A program made the translations under genes and the position numbers. A model generated the notes under the pieces. That model saw only the letters and a program-made list of their open reading frames with translations, ran no database searches and had not been told where the DNA came from. Of a stretch of DNA of 64,000 nucleotides, positions 1 through 6,792 are shown piece after piece; within the stretch, counting starts at the first letter, position 1; every line of letters begins with the position of its first letter. This stretch comes from Gemmata sp051859125 (GTDB taxonomy: Bacteria > Planctomycetota > Planctomycetia > Gemmatales > Gemmataceae). Location: positions 167,666-231,665 of the forward strand of contig NZ_JBHYGG010000001.1 of NCBI RefSeq assembly GCF_051859125.1, read 5' to 3'.

Positions 1-462
1 GGCGAGTCGGGAGTCGTCCGCGAGCGCGACCAGGCGCGCGCGGTACGCGCGGAACACGTCGGTGAGTTGTTGCGGGGACAGGGCCGTTGGGTCGGCGAGG
101 TGCTCGGCGCACTCGATGACGACCTCGGCGCGGCCGAACCCGGGCGTGGTGAGGAACACCATGCCCCCGACGGCGCAGAACGCGCCGCCGACGTCGGGCC
201 GCACCGCGGGGAACTTGTTCGGCACGACGCGGAGGTGCCACCCGGGACCGTCCGGGGGAGAGCCCGGGTCGCGGTACGCGAGCACCTCGTCCGGGGTGTC
301 GTGCTCCTGCCCGGGGCAGAACGGGCACGGGCGGCGCTCGCCGTTGCGGCGGTGCCGCGGCTCGACGCCCTCAAGGGTGATGGGCCGGTGCGACCGCTCC
401 GGGGCGACGACCGCCCACCGGCCGCACACCGGGTCGCGGCGGAATTCGGGTTCGGGACTCAT
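1..462 (-). CDS. galT: Galactose-1-phosphate uridylyltransferase, N-terminal part (cut by window edge)
   Basis: The first 154 codons of a protein that runs off the left edge. Translation of the minus strand shows the GalT start signature RRDPVCGRWAVVAPERS (residues 8-24), a zinc-ligand type CPFC (46-49), RVVPNKFPA (78-86) and EVVIECAEH (113-121). The family transfers UMP between UDP-glucose and galactose 1-phosphate in the cytoplasmic Leloir pathway. The catalytic HPH motif would lie beyond the window, so activity cannot be judged here. The ATG at 462 is chosen because the signature begins 7 residues later; no clear ribosome binding site is visible. It lies 19 bases downstream of the lipoprotein gene on the same strand, so the two may be co-transcribed. 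A related nucleotidyltransferase of the HIT-like GalT fold is the main alternative. Confidence 0.85.
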   Translation of the reverse strand, partial: MSPEPEFRRDPVCGRWAVVAPERSHRPITLEGVEPRHRRNGERRPCPFCPGQEHDTPDEVLAYRDPGSPPDGPGWHLRVVPNKFPAVRPDVGGAFCAVGGMVFLTTPGFGRAEVVIECAEHLADPTALSPQQLTDVFRAYRARLVALADDSRLA

Positions 463-481
463 GCGGGTAGGGTAGTGCGCG

Positions 482-1045
482 TCACCGCGGCGTGCCGGTC
501 CCGTCGGCCGTCACCACCCCGCCGCCCGGGGCAACGGACGGCACAATGCCGCCGGCGTTGACGACGCTCGCGTGCACGGCCCCCGACTGGTACTGGGTCT
601 GTTGAACCTCACCCGCTGCCGGAGTCAGCGCCGCGGCCGACGTGGTGAGTCCGCCGTCACTCAGCCACGAACCGGTGCGCTTGCGGTACGCGATCCGCCA
701 CTCCGTGACCTCGTGCGTCCCCTCGGCCACCGGCGTGCGGGGGTCCGTTGCGGTCGACGGGGTAATGCGGTTCGGGCTCCGGACGAACTCCGTCTCGGCC
801 TGGAGGTTCCGGCGGTTCGGCACCTGGGTGGCGACCGGCCGCTCCTCGACGATGTCGTAGTTCGGGCCGACGTGCTTCTCGATGAGCGACAGCGCCTCGG
901 ACCGGCTGAACGACGGGAACGTGTCGGTGTTCTCGGGAATGGCGATGACGCCGGAGTCGGCGGTCCGCTCGACGTACCTTGCCTGGGTCGCACAGCCCGA
1001 CAGTCCGGCAACCCCCGCCGCGACCAGCAGCACGAGACGAGTCAT
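482..1045 (-). CDS. Small secreted lipoprotein of unknown function
   Basis: A 187-residue protein with a hydrophobic leader ending in the lipobox LSGC (Cys18), so it is probably lipid-anchored. The mature part has a short folded-looking segment (about residues 20-100, with SRSEALSLIEKHVGPNYDIV) followed by a Ser/Thr/Gly/Val-rich tail of low complexity. I do not recognise a family. The start at 1045 is favoured over the ATG at 1051 because GGGGGA lies about 8 bases upstream of it. It precedes galT on the same strand, but nothing ties its role to galactose metabolism. Confidence 0.7.
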   Translation of the reverse strand: MTRLVLLVAAGVAGLSGCATQARYVERTADSGVIAIPENTDTFPSFSRSEALSLIEKHVGPNYDIVEERPVATQVPNRRNLQAETEFVRSPNRITPSTATDPRTPVAEGTHEVTEWRIAYRKRTGSWLSDGGLTTSAAALTPAAGEVQQTQYQSGAVHASVVNAGGIVPSVAPGGGVVTADGTGTPR

Positions 1046-1280
1046 CAGCATTTCCCCCGACGGCGCGCAGCCTTCCCCCGAAGCCTGCCACGCCGGTCTC
1101 ATAGCGTCGCGCCGAGAGCGTGTCGAGGTGAAAGTCGCTTGCGAGCGCGAGAGGTGCGGAGTACGCTGGCACCGTTCCCGTGGTGGTTTAGCTCGTCGCC
1201 CTGCGACGGGACGATGTTGCGTCGTCCGAGTACATGGCTTGTCGTGCGCCCCGGGGAGGGCTGTTCCAGCACCGCTATCG

Positions 1281-1361
1281 GCCGAACGTCTCCGTGGCCA
1301 AGAACGGTCTGGAGCAACCCCGCCGGTCGTGGTTCCGTTCTTGGCCACGGAGACGTTCGGC
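1281..1361. repeat. Perfect 27-bp inverted repeat
   Basis: The arms 1281-1307 and 1335-1361 are exact reverse complements of one another (left arm begins GCCGAACGTCTCCG), separated by a 27-base loop. It sits between two minus-strand genes. It is longer than an ordinary intrinsic terminator stem and has no T-run, so it may be a member of an interspersed repeat family or a strong RNA structure. Confidence 0.85.
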
Positions 1362-1412
1362 CGGCGGTGCCGCGAGCCCTCCGCGGGCCAGGTCGGGAAG
1401 TAGACGCGCGGG

Positions 1413-1452
1413 AACGAAGCGGCCCGAGGGACTCCTCGGACCGCTTTCTCGT
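1413..1452 (-). terminator. Terminator-like hairpin after the first DUF1501 gene
   Basis: About 20 bases downstream of the DUF1501 stop. On the minus strand a GC-rich stem (GCGGTCCGAGG pairing with CCTCGGGCCGC, one G-U pair, loop AGT) is flanked by AACGAGAAA and TTCGTT, which can lengthen the stem. There is no long U-tract, which is usual in such GC-rich genomes. The call rests on position and symmetry only. Confidence 0.55.
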
Positions 1453-1470
1453 TCACACCGCCCCGCTCCG

Positions 1471-2811
1471 TCACCCGACGAGTTCGCGGATCGGCTTCGC
1501 GTCGACGAGGAACTGCGGGCGACCGGTCGGGTCGGTCAGTTGCGCCGTGGTCACGTCGATGCCGAGGTTGTGGTACAGCGTCGCGAGCACCTCCTGGAAG
1601 TCGATCGGCCGGTCCTTGGCGCTCTCGGCGTACCGCGTCGTGCTCCCGATCACCTGGCCGACCTTCATGCCGCCGCCGGCGAGGATCGCGCAGTTCACCT
1701 CGGGCCAGTGGTCGCGGCCCGCGTCCTTGTTGATCTTCGGCGTGCGCCCGAACTCGCCCCACGCGATGACCGTCACGTCGTCGAGCATGCCCCGGGCGTC
1801 GAGGTCTTCCACCAGCGCCGTGAGCGCCTGGTCGAGCTTCGGCCCGTGGTCCCGCATGAAGTGGAAGTTGTCCAGGTGCGAGTCCCAGCGGCCGTAGGGG
1901 ACCGTGACCACGCGGACGCCGGCCTCGACGAGCCGCCGGGCCAGCAAGAACATCTCGTTCGCGGTCGGCGAGCCGTCGAGGATGTGCCTGCCGTAGGGCT
2001 TCCCGTCCCCGTACCGCTGGCGGACCTTCTCGGGCTCCTTGGAGAGGTCGAGCGCCTCGACCAGCCGGGACGACGTGATGACCTCGAACGCCCGCTTCTC
2101 GAACTCGTCCATCGCTCCCATCGCCCCCGACCGGTCGGCGTCGCGGCGGGCCGTGTCGAACGCCGCGAGGAGCCGCCTGCGGTCCGCGAGGTGGTCGGCC
2201 GTCGTGCCCTTCAGTCGCATGTCGCTGAGGGCCGGCCCCTGTGGGAGGAACGGCCCGTGCGCCGGCCCGAGGAAGCCGCCGTGCCCCGCCCGCCGCCACG
2301 TCCCGATGTTGTTGAGGCCCACCACGGTCGGGGCGGACCCGGGCACCGGCCCGAGGAGCTTCCCCGCCGCGGCCCCGAGGCACGGCCGCCCCCCGAGGCT
2401 GCCCAGCTCATCGAGCTTCCAGCCGGTGAGGCACTGGAACGTGTCGTGCCGTGCTTCGGCCCCCACGATGGAGCGCAGAACCGCGAACTTGTCGGCGAGC
2501 CCCGCGATCTTCGGGAACACTTCACAGATGTCCAGGCCCGGCACGGCGGTTCGGATCGGCTTGAACTCGCCGCGGATTTCGGCCGGCGCGCCGGGCTTCA
2601 GGTCGAACGTGTCCTGGTGCGGCGGGCCGCCGCCGAGCGTGATGTGGATGACCGCCTTGTGCCGGGACCGGGAGCCGGCCCGCTCCTCGGCCCGCAACAG
2701 GTCCGCGAGGGACAGCGAGAGCCCCGGAACGGCCAGCGCCCCCGCACGGAGGAACGTCCGGCGGGTCGCGCCGTCGCACAGGCGGGTCGCGCCGACGGGG
2801 ATCGACAACAT
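1471..2811 (-). CDS. DUF1501 domain-containing exported protein (sulfatase-like fold)
   Basis: A 446-residue protein with a twin-arginine leader (Arg17-Arg18 in ATRRTFLRAGALAVPG) followed by the DUF1501 core: ITLGGGPPHQDTFDLKPG near residue 60, WDSHLDNF and a final WGEFGRTP. DUF1501 proteins are distant relatives of the alkaline-phosphatase/sulfatase superfamily and in planctomycetes are normally paired with PSCyt1/DUF1549/DUF1553 cytochromes. Here no such partner is adjacent; the neighbour downstream is a lipoprotein. The ATG at 2811 was chosen because the Tat motif follows directly and GGAG lies 8 bases upstream. The substrate is unknown. Confidence 0.9.
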   Translation of the reverse strand: MLSIPVGATRLCDGATRRTFLRAGALAVPGLSLSLADLLRAEERAGSRSRHKAVIHITLGGGPPHQDTFDLKPGAPAEIRGEFKPIRTAVPGLDICEVFPKIAGLADKFAVLRSIVGAEARHDTFQCLTGWKLDELGSLGGRPCLGAAAGKLLGPVPGSAPTVVGLNNIGTWRRAGHGGFLGPAHGPFLPQGPALSDMRLKGTTADHLADRRRLLAAFDTARRDADRSGAMGAMDEFEKRAFEVITSSRLVEALDLSKEPEKVRQRYGDGKPYGRHILDGSPTANEMFLLARRLVEAGVRVVTVPYGRWDSHLDNFHFMRDHGPKLDQALTALVEDLDARGMLDDVTVIAWGEFGRTPKINKDAGRDHWPEVNCAILAGGGMKVGQVIGSTTRYAESAKDRPIDFQEVLATLYHNLGIDVTTAQLTDPTGRPQFLVDAKPIRELVG

Positions 2812-2881
2812 GGTGGGCTCCGAGTGGTTCGAGCTGCGTGCGGCGGGAGGTGTAAGAAAGATTAGATTCGCAAGACTATAG

Positions 2882-2909
2882 CACGCTTCACGTGATCGCG
2901 TGAGGCGTG
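2882..2909. promoter_or_regulatory. Imperfect palindrome in the divergent DUF1501/DUF1559 promoter region
   Basis: Arms CACGCTTCACG (2882-2892) and CGTGAGGCGTG (2899-2909) match at 10 of 11 positions around a 6-base centre. It lies in the 189-base, comparatively AT-rich gap between two divergent genes, where a dimeric regulator could bind. This is inferred from position and symmetry only. Confidence 0.35.
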
Positions 2910-3000
2910 ACACTTTTGGCCGCGAGTAGGGTGTGGGGAGGTGGGAAGAGTACGCGAACAACATCCCACCGAGTCTCATCTTCTCGTTCCCGAGGTCATC

Positions 3001-3969
3001 ATGTCATCGTCCGTGTTGAGCCGGGTTCCGGTCCGAGCAGTGCAGCGGCGCGACCGCCTGGGCGGGTTCACGCTCATCGAGCTGCTCGTGGTGATCGCGA
3101 TCATCGCGATCCTGATCGGGTTGCTCCTCCCCGCCGTGCAGAAGGTCCGCGAGGCGGCGTCGCGGATGAAGTGCCAGAACAACCTCAAGCAGTGGGGGCT
3201 GGCGATGCACGGCCACCACGACGCGGCGCAAACGTTCCCGATCGGGGCAACGAACAGCGGCGGCCGCAAAACCTGGATCGTGTACCTGTGGCCGTACGTT
3301 GAGCAGTCGGCCCTCGCGGGGCAGTACGGCAACACGGACGCCGGCAACTTCCACGACGCCGGCCGCATCAACACGAACGCGACGACAGGAGTGTGCGCGC
3401 AGACCCCGGGCATCTACTACTGCCCGAGCGACCGGGTCGGGGCGATCTGGAAGGGCGACCCGTACTACCGGGCGCGGAGCAACTACATGGTGAACTGGGG
3501 CAACGTCGTCTCCAACGGCACCTCGGCCACGTCCCGTGCCCCCTTCGGGTGGACCAACGGTGCGGCCGGGAGCCCGTTCAAGACCAGGATGACCGACGTC
3601 ACCGACGGCACGTCGAACACGGTCCTGATGGCGGAGATCATCCTGGCGAAGACCGACACGGACGGGAACGACGCCCGCGGCGACGTGTTCAACGACGACG
3701 CCTCGTACACCGGGTTCATGGTGATGACCATCAACACCCCGAACTCGACGTCGCCCGACACGGGGCGGTGCTCGCCGAACACGGACCCGCTGCTGCCGTG
3801 CGCCGCGGCCGGGGCCGCCGGGCAGAACGCCGCCCGCAGCCGGCACACCGGCGGGGCGAACGCGGTCCGGTGCGACGGGAGCGTGCAGTTCGTCCGCAAC
3901 GCCGTCACCGGCACGACCTGGGCGAACATGGGGTCGATCAACGACGGGAACGTGGTCAGCGACGAGTAG
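3001..3969 (+). CDS. DUF1559 pseudopilin-like protein with type IV prepilin leader
   Basis: A 322-residue protein beginning with a prepilin peptidase site: Gly22-Phe23 followed by Glu27 in GGFTLIELLVVIAIIAIL, then an amphipathic helix ending KVREAASRMKCQNNLKQ. The rest matches the planctomycete DUF1559 layout, ending with RHTGGANAVRCDGSVQFV, a motif near the C-terminus of these proteins. They are thought to be displayed through a type II secretion-like or pilus system, but their role is not established and each genome has dozens. ATG 3001 is preferred over the upstream ATG at 2941 because the leader is then of normal length and GAGG precedes it. Confidence 0.92.
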   Translation: MSSSVLSRVPVRAVQRRDRLGGFTLIELLVVIAIIAILIGLLLPAVQKVREAASRMKCQNNLKQWGLAMHGHHDAAQTFPIGATNSGGRKTWIVYLWPYVEQSALAGQYGNTDAGNFHDAGRINTNATTGVCAQTPGIYYCPSDRVGAIWKGDPYYRARSNYMVNWGNVVSNGTSATSRAPFGWTNGAAGSPFKTRMTDVTDGTSNTVLMAEIILAKTDTDGNDARGDVFNDDASYTGFMVMTINTPNSTSPDTGRCSPNTDPLLPCAAAGAAGQNAARSRHTGGANAVRCDGSVQFVRNAVTGTTWANMGSINDGNVVSDE

Positions 3970-4046
3970 CGCCCGAGCCGGCCGCGACACACTCGCACCC
4001 ATCGGGCCGGCGGCCACCGCGCAGACGGGCCCGCCCGACCCCCCGG

Positions 4047-4064
4047 CCCCCCCCCCCCCCCCCC
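4047..4064. repeat. Homopolymer of 18 cytosines
   Basis: An uninterrupted run of 18 C lies 45 bases before the start of the histidine kinase gene and 78 bases after the DUF1559 stop. Runs of this length slip during replication and can shift promoter spacing or mRNA leader structure. It could also be a sequencing or assembly length error. It does not fall inside a reading frame that I accept. Confidence 0.9.
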
Positions 4065-4108
4065 GGAACGCAGGGGCGGTACGGCCCCCCACGCCGGATA
4101 CTGGTGGC

Positions 4109-6037
4109 ATGCTCCGCAGCGCCGTTCTTGCCCTGGCGGCCGTGCTCGTGGCCGTTCCGCCCGCGGGCGCCGCACAGCCGACCGCCCTCGACACCCTGGC
4201 CAAGTGGGTCAGCCCGGACTTCCGCGCACTCGACGAGCGGCGCCGCGAGTTGCGGGCCGGCACCCCCGCCCCCCGCGCCCCGCTCGCGGCCTGCCCGGCC
4301 CTCGGCTACCACAGCCGGGCCGCGCACACCTCGACCAGCGCCCGGTGGGTTCAAATCGACCTGTACGACCGCCACGCCATCGACACCGTCGTGATCGTCC
4401 CGGCCGTCGGCCCGACCGGCGAGGCCGGCCCCGGGTACCTGTTCCCGCGGAAAGTGCGGGTCGAACTCGCCGACAAGGAGGACCTATCGGACGCCTTCCT
4501 GGTGGCCGAGATCGGCGTCACTTCCGGCGACCGGCCGGTGATCGTGCCGGCGAACCAGCGGCCCGCCCGGTACGTCCGGGTCACCGCGACCGTCCTCACC
4601 ACCCGCGGTGCGCTGTACTTCTTCGCGCTCGGCGAGGTGATGGTCCTCTCGGGGAATCGGAATGTCGCCGCGGGGTGCGCCGTCGTCGGGTCCGACCCGC
4701 TCGAGAACGGTCCCGTCTGGAGCCTGCGGAACCTCGTCGACGGTCAGGGGATCATCGGCCCCCCGCTCGCCCCCGAACTCAGCCCCGCCAACGGCTACCA
4801 CTCGGACATCAGCCCCGCCCCCGACGCGGAGAAGTGGGTGCAAGTGGACCTGGGAGAGGACCGCGAGCTCCAGGAGGTCCGGCTCGTCCCCGCCCGGCCG
4901 AGCGACTTCGCGGAGCGGAGCGGGTTCGGGTTCCCGCTCCGGTTCCGGGTCGAGGTCGCCTCGGACGCCGCGTTCGCCTCCCGGCGGGTCCTCCTGGACG
5001 CGACCGCGGCCGACTACCCGAACCCCGGCGACGGGCTCGTGGTCGTACCGGCTGACGGGTTCCGGGGCCGGTACGTGCGGGTGACGGCGACCCGGCTCTG
5101 GGAGCGGACCCAGGACTACGTGTTCGCGCTCGCGGAACTCCAGGTCTACAGCGGCGGCACGAACGTCACCCTCGGGCGGCCCGTGGCCGCGCGCGATACC
5201 ATCGAGCGGGGGCTGTGGGGCACCCGGCACCTCGTGGACGGGTACGCGAGCCAGCACCGCCTCGCCGAGTGGCCGGAGTGGGCGGCGGTGGAAGCGAAGA
5301 CGAACCAGTGGCACGCCGCGTGGCGGGCGGTCGAGGCGGCCCTCGACGAGACCCGGGCCAACGCCTACGCCCGGCTCGTCACCCTCGCAGGGTGGCTCGC
5401 GGTCGCCGCGGCCGTCCTCGTCGGCGCGGTCGTCTGGCGCGGGCGGGTCGCCCGCCGCCGCGAGGCCGAGCGGCTCCGCGATCGGATCTCCCGCGACCTG
5501 CACGACGAGGTCGGCAGCAACCTCGGCGGCATCCTGCTCCTGGCCCAGGCCGGGGACGCGGACGACCTGCCCGAGATCGCCCGCGTCGCGCAGCGCACGG
5601 CGGACTCGCTCCGCGACCTCGTGTGGCTCATGGGCCGCGGCCCGGACACTAGCGGCGACCTGCTGGCCAAGCTCCGGGAATCGGCCGCGACCCTGCTCGT
5701 CGGGGTCACGTTCACCTTCGACGCCCCCGACGGCTGCCTGCCCGCCCGCGTCTCGCTCGAGTTCAAGCGGCAGCTCTTCCTCGCGTTCAAGGAAATCCTC
5801 CACAACGTCGCCCGCCACGCCCGCGCGCGGAACGTCACCGTGAGGTGCGGCCGCGTGGCCGACGCCTTCCTCGTGACCGTGGCCGACGACGGGGTCGGGT
5901 TCGACCCGGGCAAGGTGACCGCCGGGACCGGGCTCCGGGGGGTCCGGTTCCGCGCGACCGCCCTGGGCGGCGAGGTGACCGTTCGGACGGTGCCCGGCGG
6001 GGGCACGACCCTGACCCTTAACGTCCCGATCAGGTGA
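4109..6037 (+). CDS. Membrane histidine kinase (NarL/DesK type) with two discoidin-like sensor domains
   Basis: A 642-residue protein with a signal peptide (LALAAVLVAVPPAGAAQ), two related F5/8 type C (discoidin-like) domains at about residues 64-185 and 228-348, a single membrane helix around 421-444 (LVTLAGWLAVAAAVLVGAVV), a HisKA_3 dimerisation/phosphoacceptor region with DLHDEVGSN, and a HATPase region with the N-box NVARHA, DDGVGF and a glycine-rich end. The discoidin part should be extracytoplasmic and bind a ligand, often a carbohydrate in this fold. It is followed after 4 bases by its response regulator, so they form one transcription unit. Regulation may be influenced by the C18 run upstream. 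The second discoidin domain closely resembles one in the cytochrome gene that follows. Confidence 0.9.
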   Translation: MLRSAVLALAAVLVAVPPAGAAQPTALDTLAKWVSPDFRALDERRRELRAGTPAPRAPLAACPALGYHSRAAHTSTSARWVQIDLYDRHAIDTVVIVPAVGPTGEAGPGYLFPRKVRVELADKEDLSDAFLVAEIGVTSGDRPVIVPANQRPARYVRVTATVLTTRGALYFFALGEVMVLSGNRNVAAGCAVVGSDPLENGPVWSLRNLVDGQGIIGPPLAPELSPANGYHSDISPAPDAEKWVQVDLGEDRELQEVRLVPARPSDFAERSGFGFPLRFRVEVASDAAFASRRVLLDATAADYPNPGDGLVVVPADGFRGRYVRVTATRLWERTQDYVFALAELQVYSGGTNVTLGRPVAARDTIERGLWGTRHLVDGYASQHRLAEWPEWAAVEAKTNQWHAAWRAVEAALDETRANAYARLVTLAGWLAVAAAVLVGAVVWRGRVARRREAERLRDRISRDLHDEVGSNLGGILLLAQAGDADDLPEIARVAQRTADSLRDLVWLMGRGPDTSGDLLAKLRESAATLLVGVTFTFDAPDGCLPARVSLEFKRQLFLAFKEILHNVARHARARNVTVRCGRVADAFLVTVADDGVGFDPGKVTAGTGLRGVRFRATALGGEVTVRTVPGGGTTLTLNVPIR

Positions 6038-6041
6038 CCCC

Positions 6042-6695
6042 ATGGTGAGCGCAGCGCAACCGGCCCGCGTGTGGACGATCGAGGACAACGACTCGTACCG
6101 GCGGGCCATCATGCGGGTGGTCGACGCGGCCCCGGGGCTGGCGTGCCCGGCGGCCTTCGCGAACTGCGAGGACGCGCTCGCGGCGCTGGCGACCAGCCGC
6201 GAGCCCCCGGGCGTGATCCTGCTCGACATCGGCCTGCCGGGCATGAGCGGGCTCGACGGCATCCCGCGGCTCGTCGCGGCCGCCCCGGGCGTGCGGGTCA
6301 TCGTCCTGACGGTCTTCGAGGACGAGGACAAGATCTTCCGCGCGATCTGCGCCGGGGCCACGGGCTACCTGCTCAAGATGTCCCCGGTGGGGGAGATCAC
6401 CGCGGCGATCCGCGACGTGCTGGCCGGCGGGTCGCCGATGAACGGCCGGATCGCGCGCCGCGTCCTCGAGATGTTCGCGCGGCTCTCGCCCCCGCCGGCG
6501 GACTACGGACTCACCGAGCGCGAGCGCGGGGTGCTCGACCTCATGGTGCAGGGGCTCATCAAGAAGGAGATCGCCTCGGAACTCGACCTGAGCGTCCACA
6601 CCGTCGACACGCACATCCGCAACATCTACGAGAAGTTGCACGTCCACACGCGATCCGGGGCCGTGGCCAAGGCGCTGAAAGAGAAACTGGTATAA
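6042..6695 (+). CDS. Response regulator, NarL/FixJ type
   Basis: A 217-residue protein with a receiver domain (IEDNDSY acidic pair near residue 14, phosphoacceptor Asp62 in VILLDIGLPGMSG, Thr in IVLTVFED, Lys in GYLLKMSP) and a C-terminal LuxR-type helix-turn-helix (LTERERGVLDLM to VDTHIRNIYEKLHV). It is the obvious partner of the discoidin histidine kinase, starting 4 bases after its stop. The likely targets include the cytochrome/DUF1501 genes immediately downstream, but no operator can be defined from one site. Confidence 0.95.
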   Translation: MVSAAQPARVWTIEDNDSYRRAIMRVVDAAPGLACPAAFANCEDALAALATSREPPGVILLDIGLPGMSGLDGIPRLVAAAPGVRVIVLTVFEDEDKIFRAICAGATGYLLKMSPVGEITAAIRDVLAGGSPMNGRIARRVLEMFARLSPPPADYGLTERERGVLDLMVQGLIKKEIASELDLSVHTVDTHIRNIYEKLHVHTRSGAVAKALKEKLV

Positions 6696-6792
6696 ACCCC
6701 GCCCGTCCCGTGATTGCGGGATGAGTGGGCGCTGGCCCGTGGGGTACTATTTCTTCTATCCCGCCTGTTCGCTCCTTCCCGCGAGTCGATCG

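Larger units (their letters stand above)
1046..1470. other. Gene-free interval with two hairpins
   Basis: These 425 bases separate the DUF1501 stop from the lipoprotein start. I find no convincing gene: the reading frames crossing it have no family similarity or good start. It holds a terminator-like hairpin just after the DUF1501 gene (1413-1452) and a longer 27-bp inverted repeat (1281-1361). The part next to 1046 should contain the lipoprotein promoter, but I see no confident promoter motif. Confidence 0.6.

Noticed and set aside
482..2383. A 633-codon open frame on the minus strand covering the lipoprotein and the DUF1501 gene
   Set aside because: Only its last 188 codons are the lipoprotein; the rest is in another frame of the DUF1501 gene and has the Arg/Pro/Gly-rich composition of a high-GC shadow.
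4021..4108. The C18 run as part of a coding region
   Set aside because: All frames through it would be proline or glycine runs and neither flanking gene needs them; it lies between a clear stop and a clear start.
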